From NCBI RefSeq assembly GCF_002754245.1, contig NZ_PEEX01000001.1, positions 5,126,001-5,190,000 on the forward strand: a stretch of DNA of 64,000 nt, in the 5' to 3' direction. Of the stretch, positions 1 to 9,079 are shown in pieces. How positions within the stretch are numbered: the stretch's first letter is position 1; each line of letters begins with the position of its first letter. Source of the stretch: Chryseobacterium sp. 52. GTDB lineage: Bacteria; Bacteroidota; Bacteroidia; Flavobacteriales; Weeksellaceae. The translations under genes and the position numbers were made by a program. The notes beneath the pieces are model-generated. The model did no database searches, was not told the origin of the DNA, and saw only the letters and a program-made list of their open reading frames with translations.

Positions 1-1739
1 CCATTAAATTTATATACTCTTACTTCTTTATTATAATTTCTAACTGCAATAAAATCGTCTTTACCTCCGCTGATAAAGTTACCTGCAGCAGCTCCCACCC
101 ACTTTGAATCTGCTCCAAAACCTGTAAATTTTGAGTGCTCGACAATTTGGTTATTTTCAATTTTATAAATATAAAACCCGTTTTCGTTAAAATCGGTATG
201 ATCACTCAATGCAAGGATCTCACTTTTATTATCATCAAAGAAATCACCCGCCGCAAGACCTTTCCAATTGTAGGTAATGTCACCACATAATCTACTATTT
301 GTAGCAGGCAAAAACCCTTTATTATCCGGTTTCATAGTTCCCATCATCCCATCAAAGTTTCTTATGACCACAAATTCTTCATCGTTACCGCCACTAAAAT
401 TCCCTTTGGCAGCTCCTCTCCAGTCTGAATCTTCTCCGTATAGATGTTCAGTATTTACAGGTACAATAAAGTTTTCAAAATTTGCTAAAAGGGCTAATGT
501 CAGAGACGACCCTTCTACCTGAATATGATCATAATAATTTTTTGCGGCTTGTAGATCTGCAATTATCTGGTATATTTTTTTATCATATTGTGAGGAAAGA
601 TACAGCCACATATAAGAAATATAGCCATCATATTGGGTGTTAATATTCGTGGGAAGGTTGTTCACCTTACTATATTTAATATTCCATTTTAAACCGTTAT
701 AATTCACGGCATCATGTATAGACAGAGGACCTCTATAAATATCTTTTGTAAAGGTTTTAACGTATCTCTCCATATCCAAAGATGTATAAAGATAATCGTT
801 GGCACTATTTTTCATATTGTATTTAAAACACTCATATGGAAAGCTTACAGTCAAGCCTGCATGCGATACGTCATCCCGTAAGTAAAAATGATTCCAATAT
901 ATCCATGTGTATGACCCCAGATTACTATCGACGGAAGTATTTAATTTTATAAAATTTGCGATCTGATTAAATTTTTTAAAATAAGCACTATCCTCTGTAG
1001 CCCTATACATATGCACATAAACTCTTCCCATAGCACTTTGCATATTGAAGGGTGCAATTACACCTTTATACTTTATCGGAGGACCATAGGCGCTGATGGA
1101 ATCTCTTTCTTTATAATAACCTATACTATCATTAGGGATAGAATTAGAATTAGGATTGTATTTAGTCTGCCATTGATCTTTATGATATTCAAGTGTTTCT
1201 TTTACCTTTTGTACAAGGTCATTTGCAATGGCAATATATTTTTGGCCAGCGTAGCGACCTGATGAATTATATTTTAAACTCTGAATAGTAAGATCTTTTT
1301 TAACCATTGCTGCAAACTTGGCCATAGGATATAATATATTGGCACTATGTACAAAATGAGAATACGCAGCTCCCGAATCCATCTTTGGTATATTGTAATG
1401 ATTGTGTGACCAGGCAGCACCTGAGATTCCCCGATAATCATAAATTTTGTCTAGACCTAAACTTGGGTCTTCTTCTCGCAGATCATCCCTTCTATCTATT
1501 GTATTTCCTATACATTTTATTAAAGTGTTAGCGTAGGTTGTATCCTTTGTTTTTTCATACATCAGCATCAACGCTTCCATATGGGCTGGCACTCCCCATG
1601 CAAACTCAAACTGATCGGGGCTATCCGAATTCCCTATGGATGTATTATAATGATTCTTATCAAATAAATTTTTGTAATAAGACTGGGAATAAGATTTCAG
1701 AGCAAAAAGCACCAAAAGGATTGTAAAGAGTTTTTTCAT
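1..1739 (-). CDS. Secreted protein with C-terminal FG-GAP-like repeats, cut by the window edge
   Basis: An open frame on the minus strand starts at ATG 1739 and runs off the left edge, giving 579 visible residues; the C-terminus is missing. It begins with a signal peptide (MKKLFTILLVLFALKSYSQ). Residues about 20-430 are rich in Trp, Tyr and His and look like a helical, possibly toroidal, catalytic or binding domain that I cannot assign. From about residue 470 there are repeats of the type G(D/N)F-(D/G)-(D/N)-(K/D)-E-hydrophobic, which resemble FG-GAP/VCBS beta-propeller blades. An exported or surface protein is likely. Type IX export is possible, but the sorting domain would lie outside the window. 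The frames read on the opposite strand here are shadows. Confidence 0.75.
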   Translation of the reverse strand, partial: MKKLFTILLVLFALKSYSQSYYKNLFDKNHYNTSIGNSDSPDQFEFAWGVPAHMEALMLMYEKTKDTTYANTLIKCIGNTIDRRDDLREEDPSLGLDKIYDYRGISGAAWSHNHYNIPKMDSGAAYSHFVHSANILYPMAKFAAMVKKDLTIQSLKYNSSGRYAGQKYIAIANDLVQKVKETLEYHKDQWQTKYNPNSNSIPNDSIGYYKERDSISAYGPPIKYKGVIAPFNMQSAMGRVYVHMYRATEDSAYFKKFNQIANFIKLNTSVDSNLGSYTWIYWNHFYLRDDVSHAGLTVSFPYECFKYNMKNSANDYLYTSLDMERYVKTFTKDIYRGPLSIHDAVNYNGLKWNIKYSKVNNLPTNINTQYDGYISYMWLYLSSQYDKKIYQIIADLQAAKNYYDHIQVEGSSLTLALLANFENFIVPVNTEHLYGEDSDWRGAAKGNFSGGNDEEFVVIRNFDGMMGTMKPDNKGFLPATNSRLCGDITYNWKGLAAGDFFDDNKSEILALSDHTDFNENGFYIYKIENNQIVEHSKFTGFGADSKWVGAAAGNFISGGKDDFIAVRNYNKEVRVYKFN

Positions 1740-1798
1740 ATTAATTAGTTTTTTAGTGATCATTGAAAAGGAATTATATCTCACTATTTTGAATTAAT

Positions 1799-1806
1799 CA
1801 AATATA
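1799..1806 (-). promoter_or_regulatory. Candidate -7 element of the secreted-protein gene
   Basis: TATATTTG on the minus strand fits the Bacteroidota TAnnTTTG element, about 60 bases upstream of ATG 1739. No convincing -33 TTTG is visible, so this is tentative. Confidence 0.35.
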
Positions 1807-1952
1807 AAAATATTTTTAAGTACTCTCTATATGTGAATAAAGAAAACCGTTTTTAAGTCCTAAGGTTAGGATTAAGAATAAATCGAAAGGAAAAATTTTT
1901 CAAAAGAATAGAAAATCGAATATTATTTTCTGCTTGAAATGAGGTAAAATAA

Positions 1953-1982
1953 AAAAGTACACTTTTAAAAAGTGTACTTTTC
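1953..1982 (-). terminator. Intrinsic terminator of tRNA-His
   Basis: An inverted repeat (AAAGTACACTTTT with its complement) directly follows the tRNA on the minus strand and is followed by a T run. It sits a few bases after the mature 3' end. Confidence 0.8.
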
Positions 1983-1985
1983 TTG

Positions 1986-2060
<75 letters not shown>

Positions 2061-2095
2061 GTTTTGTGAGTGCAAATATAGGGAAGATTTTTTAA

Positions 2096-2815
2096 TTACC
2101 AAATAATTCCATCAAAATTTTTCATCGCAATGAGCTTCTCAGACGTAAATCCCTCAGCATAAGTAACTCCCGATAATCTTCCTAAATCCTGAGCACGGTA
2201 AGTGAGACTTTCAAAAAAGTCTTTGGTCGCAATCGGAGTAACCGGTTCATTGGATGATGGATCATAAAACTGAGTTTTGAAGGCCATACATGCTTCGATT
2301 TTCTTATCTAAATGTTCAGAGATGTCAATAACGAACTCTGGTTTGATATCTTTCCACTGGATATAATGAAAAATCTGCTTCGGTCTCCAGACTTCCTGGC
2401 TTTCGCCGCCTACCCTTGTTTCAATTTTTCTCAGACCGGACAAAAAGCACGCATCCGATACTAATTTCGCTCCTTTTGCATGATCCGGATGTCTGTCATC
2501 AATCGCATTGGCTAAAACGATTTCAGGGCGGTATTTACGAATCATTTTTACAATCTCCATCTGGTATTCCTCAGAGTTTACTAAAAATCCATCCTTCATC
2601 CCCAGGTTTTCTCTTGCTGACACGCCAAGGATCTTTGCCGATTCACCCGCCTCAACCCTTCTGGTTTCATCTGTTCCTCTGGTTCCCAGTTCGCCTCTTG
2701 TAAGATCTACAATGACACATGTTTTACCTTCCGAAATCATTTTGGCTATTGTTCCACCACATCCCAGCTCTACATCATCAGGATGTGCTCCAAAAGCAAG
2801 TATATCTGTTTTCAT
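2096..2815 (-). CDS. bshB1: Bacillithiol biosynthesis deacetylase BshB1
   Basis: This is a 239-residue PIG-L family zinc deacetylase. The metal-binding AHPDD motif is at residues 10-14, and a DxRHPDHAKG motif around residue 107 supplies another zinc ligand. The length and sequence match BshB1, which removes the acetyl group from GlcNAc-malate in bacillithiol synthesis; other bsh genes are not in the window. A TTTG-N21-TATCTTTG promoter lies upstream at 2906-2938. The gene ends 36 bases before tRNA-His on the same strand. Confidence 0.9.
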   Translation of the reverse strand: MKTDILAFGAHPDDVELGCGGTIAKMISEGKTCVIVDLTRGELGTRGTDETRRVEAGESAKILGVSARENLGMKDGFLVNSEEYQMEIVKMIRKYRPEIVLANAIDDRHPDHAKGAKLVSDACFLSGLRKIETRVGGESQEVWRPKQIFHYIQWKDIKPEFVIDISEHLDKKIEACMAFKTQFYDPSSNEPVTPIATKDFFESLTYRAQDLGRLSGVTYAEGFTSEKLIAMKNFDGIIW

Positions 2816-2905
2816 CTTTTCTTTTTATTTTTTTAATTTATCAGATGGAACGCCCAACGATGATACTCCTATTTTTGAATTTTTAACCCTGGCGTTTCAT
2901 ATGTT

Positions 2906-2938
2906 CAAAGATAAGATTTAAAATAAAAACTTCCCAAA
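2906..2938 (-). promoter_or_regulatory. bshB1 promoter
   Basis: Minus-strand TTTG (2938-2935), a 21-base spacer and TATCTTTG (2913-2906) match the Bacteroidota -33/-7 consensus. The -33 box lies inside the hairpin that terminates the upstream TPR gene. Confidence 0.65.
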
Positions 2939-2958
2939 CATTGAGAATGGGAAGTTTT
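2926..2958 (-). terminator. Terminator of the TPR gene
   Basis: A perfect 10-bp stem (AAAACTTCCC with its complement), 13-base loop and downstream T-rich tract on the minus strand, 25 bases after the TPR stop codon. Confidence 0.8.
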
Positions 2959-2982
2959 AATATCTATAATTTAAATTTTAAA

Positions 2983-4614
2983 TTACTTATTGATTTCTGC
3001 ATTTAATTTTACAGCATCCTGATAAGTAGGATCAAGCTGTAAAGATTTAGCGACATAATCTTTAGCTTTTGCAGCATCAGAATCTTTATTCATATACGCT
3101 ACTGCGAAGTAAGCATAAGCTAAAGTCTGTTTGTTAGCAGCCTGATCTGCAGGTTTTACTGTAGTGATGAATTTTTCATACGCCAGTTTTGCAGCATCAT
3201 TATTTCCTGCCTGTTGGTAAGAATATCCCTGACTGTAATATGCCGGTGCCCAATCCGGAAGAAGAGCACTCATTTTCTGCCATGTAAGAATAGCTCCATT
3301 CCAGTTTTTAACATCCTGATATGCTGTAGCTAATTTAAACAGAGAATCAGAATCCTCTTTATTAGCCATCACTTTCTTTTTCAATGCTTCAATCTCAGGA
3401 GTAGTAGGTCCTTTTTCTGCTTCAGCCTGAGAAGCTCCTCCACCTGAAATATTGGCAAGTTCCACATCCCACTTCATTGTTTCATCTTTAGCCGCTTTAG
3501 CAATTGCTATTTTCTGCTGTGATTCTGCCGTTAAAGCTGCTTTTTTAGCTGCATCAGTTTCAGTTTTTGCCAATCCTGCTGCAATAAGTCCCTGAAGACC
3601 CTGGTCAGCCGGCTGCAATCTTGTTTTTTCAGCCTGAGATACGAAAGTATCCATATTCTGTTTTGCGTCAGCATAGTTTCCGTCAGCATAAGACTGATAT
3701 GCTCTTAATTTGAACTTGATAGGATCTTCAATTTTATCAAAAATCTTGTCCAGTACTGTTTTAGAGTTTGCATAATCTTCGTTGGTGAAGTATAATTTAG
3801 CAATTTCTAACTGAGTATATGGATCCTCATCAGCATATTTTGTATAGTTGATAAGGTCTTGAGTTGCTTTTGCATTTTGCTGGTATCTGATATCGTAAGA
3901 AGCCAAAGCTTTGTATGCAGGAGCATAAGTAGGGTCTACAGCAATTGCTTTATCGATACTTTCTTTTGCATTTTTCCATAATTGAGCTGCCATCCATAAA
4001 GTAGCCATTCTTGTATAAACAGATGCTTTATTTTTAGCTAAAGGCAATGCTTTGTCATAAGCAGACATCGCCTCACCTTGTGATCTTTTAATTCTGTAAG
4101 CATCTCCAAGAGTATAATAATAATGAGCAGGCACTCCTTTTTTCTCAGCTTTCTCAATAGCTTTTGTCAGGAACTGAATCGCTGAATCAGGAGCATTGTT
4201 TTTCTCAAATAAAGTTAAAGCTTCTGCTGCTCTGAATAATACTTCAGCATCTTTTTCTCTGGAATCAGCTACAATTTTCTGAATTTCAGCGATTGCGCTT
4301 TTATCTCCTTTACCTAATTTTACGGTAGCCAAACCGATTTTGTTAAGGTAGCTTTTGCTATCAGCAGCTAAACCTTTGTTGAAGCTTTCTATTGCTTTAG
4401 CATAATCAGGCTCACCCTGCTTCAGGTAAGTATTTCCTAAATAGAAGTAATTTTCTGCTGTAGGTGCTTTCGCAACCATTTCAGTAAAATTGATTTTAGC
4501 CTGTGCGTATTTATCACTGTCTATACTGTTGATACCATCCTGCAACGTCTGTGCAGAGGCTAAACCGGCAAAAAATACCACGGCTGCTCCAAAAGCAATT
4601 TTCTTTACATTCAT
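2983..4614 (-). CDS. Periplasmic TPR protein of the TonB-linked gene set
   Basis: From ATG 4614 the product has 543 residues and begins with a signal peptide (MNVKKIAFGAAVVFFAGLASAQ). An in-frame extension to 4686 would add 24 hydrophilic residues before that peptide and is rejected. The mature protein is almost all tetratricopeptide repeats, with a linker around residues 370-400. It is therefore likely an exported scaffold for protein-protein contacts. It lies 109 bases downstream of the PstS-like lipoprotein gene and ends with its own terminator. From memory, this TPR/PstS-like pair follows the ExbB-ExbD-TonB genes in related Flavobacteriia. The partner is unknown. Confidence 0.85.
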   Translation of the reverse strand: MNVKKIAFGAAVVFFAGLASAQTLQDGINSIDSDKYAQAKINFTEMVAKAPTAENYFYLGNTYLKQGEPDYAKAIESFNKGLAADSKSYLNKIGLATVKLGKGDKSAIAEIQKIVADSREKDAEVLFRAAEALTLFEKNNAPDSAIQFLTKAIEKAEKKGVPAHYYYTLGDAYRIKRSQGEAMSAYDKALPLAKNKASVYTRMATLWMAAQLWKNAKESIDKAIAVDPTYAPAYKALASYDIRYQQNAKATQDLINYTKYADEDPYTQLEIAKLYFTNEDYANSKTVLDKIFDKIEDPIKFKLRAYQSYADGNYADAKQNMDTFVSQAEKTRLQPADQGLQGLIAAGLAKTETDAAKKAALTAESQQKIAIAKAAKDETMKWDVELANISGGGASQAEAEKGPTTPEIEALKKKVMANKEDSDSLFKLATAYQDVKNWNGAILTWQKMSALLPDWAPAYYSQGYSYQQAGNNDAAKLAYEKFITTVKPADQAANKQTLAYAYFAVAYMNKDSDAAKAKDYVAKSLQLDPTYQDAVKLNAEINK

Positions 4615-4723
4615 AATCATTATATCTTTCATTTTATATTTTTCTATACTTGAGTTATATTCTCCACAATTTTCAGACCAAAACAATGTTTTTATAAGGG
4701 GTATGATACTATTTTAATATTTC

Positions 4724-5596
4724 TTAACGCATCTGAACCTCTCTTTTGTATATATTATAGGGTTGTAAACCTTCTTTCTGTACGATCATCTGGCCCAGCT
4801 GAGTACATGAATATCTGATAAATCCGTTCGCAATATTAAAGTTCCCTTCATTGGTTAAGAAATACAGAACACGTGTAAACGGATATTTCATTTTACGAAG
4901 ACCTTCATGATCTGCGGTGTATAGTTCCCCCATATCTTCTACAGGAAGTATTTTAACCATTTCTCTAAGCTTCTCTGAGGTTTTATCATAAGGACGGCTG
5001 AATGTATTCAGTCCTATCACTCCTATTTTGTCCGGATATTTTCCTAACTCTTCAACGATATTCTGGTTTCCCGGAATAATGGAAAATTTAAGATCTTTCG
5101 GTTGCTTTTTCAGTTTTTGCGCCACAAAATTCAGATTACTTGAATTGGTTCCGTCAAAGATAAAATTCTTGCTATCAGATTCAAGTCCTGCCTTTATTTC
5201 GTCCATAGAAATACGCTCTTTCGGAGAATCCTTGGGCACAACGAATATTACTGCATCTGCAGCAAATTTAGCAGGAAGAAACTTCAGATCAACCTGTTCT
5301 TCATATGCTTTCTTTTCTTCAGGGGTAAGATCTCTTGACATCACCGCTATTCTAGCTTTATCATTCAGCAGATCAAGAAAACCCAGATCTTCTTTCTTTG
5401 TTACAATTTTAATATGGGTTTCGGGATAATTGATCATATATCCGTCTGCCAATGCCTCGGTAACACTTTGAAAAGATTCGTCGGTAAGTATGGTAAGATC
5501 TCCTTTATGATAGGATGGAGATTTATCTTCTTTTTTGCAGCTTACAGCAGCAACGCTCATTACAGAAAGCAGTGCAATTTTTAAACTATTTCTCAT
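4724..5596 (-). CDS. PstS-like substrate-binding lipoprotein
   Basis: The 290-residue product starts at ATG 5596 with a lipoprotein signal ending in a lipobox (VAAVSC, Cys about residue 20). An upstream in-frame start at 5680 would put 28 residues before the signal and is rejected. The body resembles the phosphate-binding (PBP2-like) fold of PstS, with the segment VMSRDLTPEEKKAYE and a hinge around FIFDGTNSSNLNF. No pstCAB transport genes are nearby. Its start overlaps the end of the small membrane gene upstream, suggesting coupled translation, and the TPR gene follows. Phosphate binding is inferred from the fold; a role in TonB energisation or phosphate sensing is possible. Confidence 0.8.
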   Translation of the reverse strand: MRNSLKIALLSVMSVAAVSCKKEDKSPSYHKGDLTILTDESFQSVTEALADGYMINYPETHIKIVTKKEDLGFLDLLNDKARIAVMSRDLTPEEKKAYEEQVDLKFLPAKFAADAVIFVVPKDSPKERISMDEIKAGLESDSKNFIFDGTNSSNLNFVAQKLKKQPKDLKFSIIPGNQNIVEELGKYPDKIGVIGLNTFSRPYDKTSEKLREMVKILPVEDMGELYTADHEGLRKMKYPFTRVLYFLTNEGNFNIANGFIRYSCTQLGQMIVQKEGLQPYNIYKREVQMR

Positions 5597-5783
5597 CTCC
5601 TGAATCTTTAATTCTTGAAACTGCTCTATAGATTCTAAAAATTCCATAAAGAATAAGCACTGAACCCATCGCATAGGCAATAGCAGGCTCTAAAATCGTA
5701 AAGAAAAATTTGTAGACAATGACTACAATTCCCAGTACGATATAAAATAATCCGGTAACTAAGGATAACCAATTGAACATCAT
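5586..5783 (-). CDS. Small two-helix membrane protein
   Basis: A 65-residue product with two hydrophobic segments (about 5-26 and 31-51) and a charged tail (RIKDSGDEK). Its last codons overlap the start of the PstS-like gene by 11 bases. It is the first gene of a three-gene unit after the tonB terminator. The overlap and membrane topology support it as a real gene. I do not recognise a family. Confidence 0.7.
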   Translation of the reverse strand: MMFNWLSLVTGLFYIVLGIVVIVYKFFFTILEPAIAYAMGSVLILYGIFRIYRAVSRIKDSGDEK

Positions 5784-5807
5784 GTAACAAAAATACCAAA
5801 AAAAATA

Positions 5808-5835
5808 AAAAAGAGAAGCATATGCTTCTCTTTTT
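5808..5835 (-). terminator. Terminator after tonB
   Basis: A near-perfect palindrome (core GAGAAGCATATGCTTCTC flanked by A5 and T5) just after tonB. It separates the exbB-tonB operon from the downstream small-membrane/PstS/TPR unit. Confidence 0.85.
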
Positions 5836-5859
5836 ATTTATAATTTGAATAAATAAGTC

Positions 5860-6699
5860 TTATTCAAAGTTCATCGTAAACGGTACGCTATAGTAAGATC
5901 TAACGCTCTCCCCGTTTCTTTTCGCAGGAGTCCATTTTTTTAGTTTCTTAACTACACGAACAGCTTCACTGTTGAAGTCGCCATTTGGAGATTTCTCTTC
6001 AATAGTAACTCCGGAAACAGTTCCGTCTCTTTCTACAACGAACTTAAGTTTTGCCTTAAGTGTACCTTCACCTCCTTCCATTAGAGAAGTGTCAAAATTT
6101 TCCCCAAGGAACTTTCTTAATGAAGCCATACCTCCAGGATATTCTGCAGACTGGTCTACATCTTTGTAGATCTCGTTAGGGTTATTTGTTTTCACTTCCG
6201 CTGTACTGGCTTTATTACCTGTAGATGGCGGTGGTGGTGGCGGCGTATAAGCCGGAGCTTTTACCCCTTCTTGATTATTTAAACCAGTCGTCGTTTCTAA
6301 CTGCTTAGAAATTGGTGGCGGTGGCGTTTCAATCTTCGGAGCTTTTACGGGCTCAGGAACTACGTTCTGGATAACCTCAATTTTCTCCTCTTCTTTTGGA
6401 GGAGGTGGTGGAGGTGGTTCCTCTTCTTTTGGCTGCTCAATGATCGGATCTTCTTCAATAATGTTTACTAGATCTGCCTTTACTTCTTGCTTAGGCGGTT
6501 CAGTAAGTCTCTTAATTGTAAGATAAATAAAAGGAGACAAAGCCGCAACCAGGAATAATGCCGTTCCAACAATAAAAGATTTTGTCAGAAGTCTTGGATA
6601 CTGATGTCTAAGATCATAGGCACCATATTCCTTGTTTCTATTTTCAAATACAATCTCATCTAAAGTAAGATTCTGATTGTATACATTTTCATCTGCCAT
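5860..6699 (-). CDS. tonB: Energy transducer TonB
   Basis: A 279-residue protein with one N-terminal membrane helix (about 41-60) preceded by a motif typical of Bacteroidota TonB (NKEYGAYDLR). A long periplasmic Pro/Glu-rich linker (about 80-165) contains runs of five to seven prolines. The C-terminal TonB domain (about 185-279) carries the YPGG segment and ends in SYYSVPFTMNFE. It passes proton-motive energy from ExbB/ExbD to outer-membrane receptors. It is the last gene of the exbB-exbD-exbD-tonB operon, 23 bases after the second exbD. Confidence 0.94.
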   Translation of the reverse strand: MADENVYNQNLTLDEIVFENRNKEYGAYDLRHQYPRLLTKSFIVGTALFLVAALSPFIYLTIKRLTEPPKQEVKADLVNIIEEDPIIEQPKEEEPPPPPPPKEEEKIEVIQNVVPEPVKAPKIETPPPPISKQLETTTGLNNQEGVKAPAYTPPPPPPSTGNKASTAEVKTNNPNEIYKDVDQSAEYPGGMASLRKFLGENFDTSLMEGGEGTLKAKLKFVVERDGTVSGVTIEEKSPNGDFNSEAVRVVKKLKKWTPAKRNGESVRSYYSVPFTMNFE

Positions 6700-6722
6700 A
6701 GATTTACAGTTTTATGGTTAAA

Positions 6723-7295
6723 TTACTTTGTAGCCGGTGCAGCCGCAGCTCCATTATTTCCAACTTTCTTATCATAAATAGCTTTTTCCCAAGGCTTCAC
6801 ATCGGTTACCCCGTACTGCTCACTTTTGGTAATGGCCATTTCGTCAAGAATATCTACAAAGTTCTTATATACAGCATCGTCAGTCGGTTTGATAATAACA
6901 GTAAATTTTGTTTGATCTACTGCGCCTGCTTTTGCTTTCTCAATTACTTTTCTAATCCCTTCTCTATCGTAAGTCGTCTCGTTAAGATTCTGATCAGTTA
7001 AAGATGTAGGATCCTGCTGATGCCAGAAAATCTTATTGTCTTTACCCAATAATAAAGAAATTGAATTAGAAAGTTTAATTTCTGTTGGAGGTGGTTTCGG
7101 CTGATCCTCTTTTGGTTTCGCCGGAAGCCCTAAATCCATTACATTCGGTTTGCTAAATGTGGTTGTGAACATAAAGAAGGTAATCAATAGAAAACCCAGG
7201 TCCACCATTGGAGTCATATCTACTCTGGTATTCTGCTTCTTGGAACGTACCTTGCCGCCTTTGCCGCCTTTTTCCTGTACTTGTACTTCTGCCAT
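6723..7295 (-). CDS. exbD: Biopolymer transporter ExbD, second copy in operon
   Basis: A 190-residue ExbD/TolR protein. A basic cytoplasmic N-terminus is followed by the single membrane helix (about 27-45) with the conserved proton-path motif VDMTPMVDLGFLLITFFMFTT; the Asp in MVDLGF is the functional residue. A periplasmic domain follows. It lies 15 bases after the first exbD and 23 before tonB. It is closely similar over its whole length to the stand-alone exbD at 28153-28671, so these two are paralogues. Confidence 0.93.
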   Translation of the reverse strand: MAEVQVQEKGGKGGKVRSKKQNTRVDMTPMVDLGFLLITFFMFTTTFSKPNVMDLGLPAKPKEDQPKPPPTEIKLSNSISLLLGKDNKIFWHQQDPTSLTDQNLNETTYDREGIRKVIEKAKAGAVDQTKFTVIIKPTDDAVYKNFVDILDEMAITKSEQYGVTDVKPWEKAIYDKKVGNNGAAAAPATK

Positions 7296-7310
7296 TTCTA
7301 AATGATATTA

Positions 7311-7913
7311 TTATGGTTTACCTTCTTGTGATGTAATCAACCAGAATTTAAGAAAATCAATATCTCTTAAACCTTCAAACAGGCTTTTAACTTTAGGATA
7401 TTCAGTAGTAACGTCTCCTTTGATTGCTAATTTGTAATCAGGATTTACGCTCAAACTTTGTTTTACCCATTCCACTAACTGCTTATTTGTACTATCCATA
7501 GGAATCCCGGTAGGACTCTTAAAGTTTTTTTGCTCCTCATCTGACAAATCGAGATAGCTTTTCAGTTGGTTCATAGGAACCCCAATTGCTTGTACTTTTT
7601 GAAATGCAACTTTTTGTTTGTTGTCAAAAGTCATATTATACTTTTGGCCCATTTTTTCTAAAAGCTGTAATCTCTCTGATGCATTCTCTACTGGCTGGAA
7701 ATAAAATTTTCCGTCCGGAGTAGCGTTGATAGTCATTAAACTAGCATCAGGAAGTAACTTCTCTGATATTGAAGATGGCGGTTTAATCTGCTCCACGTCA
7801 GGTTTTTTAAACTGAGTGGTCAATATAAAGAATGTAAGTAGTAGGAAGGCAACGTCACACATTGCCGTCATATCCGTCACTACTCCATGTCTTTTTGGTT
7901 TGACTCTCGCCAT
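7311..7913 (-). CDS. exbD: Biopolymer transporter ExbD, first copy in operon
   Basis: A 200-residue ExbD/TolR family protein. The N-terminal helix (about 14-34) carries TDMTAMCDVAFLLLTFFILTTQF, with the Asp of the proton channel in MCDVAF. The periplasmic part is more divergent from the other two ExbDs in the window, so it probably has a distinct role, for example as the second subunit of a heteromeric ExbD pair. It lies 62 bases after exbB. Confidence 0.92.
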   Translation of the reverse strand: MARVKPKRHGVVTDMTAMCDVAFLLLTFFILTTQFKKPDVEQIKPPSSISEKLLPDASLMTINATPDGKFYFQPVENASERLQLLEKMGQKYNMTFDNKQKVAFQKVQAIGVPMNQLKSYLDLSDEEQKNFKSPTGIPMDSTNKQLVEWVKQSLSVNPDYKLAIKGDVTTEYPKVKSLFEGLRDIDFLKFWLITSQEGKP

Positions 7914-7975
7914 TGTTTTGAATTATTTTTAATTAAACTTCTTTTATTGGAATGCAAATTCCTTGCTAAAAATTC

Positions 7976-8839
7976 TTAGTTGAATTCAGCGAAAGATTGT
8001 TGGATGCTCATAGCGATCTCGTCGATCTTATAAGTTAATCCATCAATTTTAGAAGTAAAGAAGTTATAAAGGATAATCGCGATAGCTGAAGTACCAATAC
8101 CTAATGCAGTGTTGATCAATGCTTCCGAGATACCTGTAGAAAGTGCAGCAGCATCTGGAGTACCACCACCTGAACCTAATGCGAAGAATGCCTTGATCAT
8201 CCCGATTACTGTTCCTAAAAGTGCGATCAATGTTGCAACCGTACCTAAAGTAGAAAGAATCATCATGTTCTTTTCAAGCATTGGCATTTCAAGAGTAGTA
8301 GCCTCTTCGATAGCTTTGTTAAGAGCGACCATTTTCTGCTCTTTATTTAAAGTAGTATCATGAGAAAGTGCTTTGTAAGTAGTAAGACCTTCTTTCACTA
8401 CGTTACCTACAGATCCTTGTTGTCTGTCACACTCTTCTAAAGCTTCATCAATTTTGTTTTGATTCAATAAGCTTCTTACCTGAACTACGAAGTTGTCTAA
8501 GTTTCCTTTTCCAGCAGCCTTACCTAGTACGAAATATCTTTCAAAAGAGAAAACGATTACAGTGATCATGAAAGTAATCAAGATTGGTACGATAACCCCT
8601 CCTTTGTAGATAATACCTAAAAACGATTCTGGGTGAATGTCTTTTCCTTCAACACTAGAGAAAGCTACAGATCCACCACCTAGTTTCTCTGCGTCTTTAA
8701 AGTTCCCTGGGTTCCCAAGAACAAATAAATAAATACAAACTCCTATAACGAATAAAATAGGAATAATAACAGCCGGGTTTAAACCTCCTGCTTTTCTAGC
8801 AACTACTTGCTCATCATTTTTTGAAACATTCATTTCCAT
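7976..8839 (-). CDS. exbB: ExbB/MotA/TolQ proton channel protein
   Basis: A 287-residue inner-membrane protein with membrane segments at about 22-44, 80-102, 190-216 and 233-262. The MotA/TolQ/ExbB channel signature is in the last two (TLGTVATLIALLGTVIGMI and the segment ending ALINTALGIG). It forms the proton channel that drives ExbD and TonB. First gene of the operon, with a candidate -7 element 50 bases upstream. A second in-frame Met at residue 3 is an alternative start. Confidence 0.94.
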   Translation of the reverse strand: MEMNVSKNDEQVVARKAGGLNPAVIIPILFVIGVCIYLFVLGNPGNFKDAEKLGGGSVAFSSVEGKDIHPESFLGIIYKGGVIVPILITFMITVIVFSFERYFVLGKAAGKGNLDNFVVQVRSLLNQNKIDEALEECDRQQGSVGNVVKEGLTTYKALSHDTTLNKEQKMVALNKAIEEATTLEMPMLEKNMMILSTLGTVATLIALLGTVIGMIKAFFALGSGGGTPDAAALSTGISEALINTALGIGTSAIAIILYNFFTSKIDGLTYKIDEIAMSIQQSFAEFN

Positions 8840-9079
8840 ATTTAACTAAATTATATTGTTTTAAAATTTTACAAGGTGTAAATTAAAGGCAAAATTAATT
8901 AAAATGCAAGAGTCTTAAATAAACATTTTGCATTTTTATGATAAAGAAATTTTAATACGATTTCGATATAATAATTATTTTAAAATATTTTATTTATTTT
9001 CCTCAATTTTAACATTTCAATTAGAAATTCAAAAAAATAAGACCCTCATTTTTTTTAATTTGCCAATGTTAACTTTTTT
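8840..9079. other. AT-rich spacer between exbB and leuS
   Basis: This 240-base, extremely AT-rich stretch separates the exbB start from the leuS stop; both genes are on the minus strand. It holds the candidate exbB promoter near 8890. I see no coding frame or strong terminator for leuS in it. Confidence 0.6.
8890..8897 (-). promoter_or_regulatory. Candidate -7 element of the exbB operon
   Basis: TAATTTTG on the minus strand, 50 bases before the exbB start, fits TAnnTTTG. No clear TTTG at the usual spacing. Confidence 0.45.

Noticed and set aside
4615..4686. Longer start for the TPR protein
   Set aside because: It would bury the signal peptide behind 24 hydrophilic residues.
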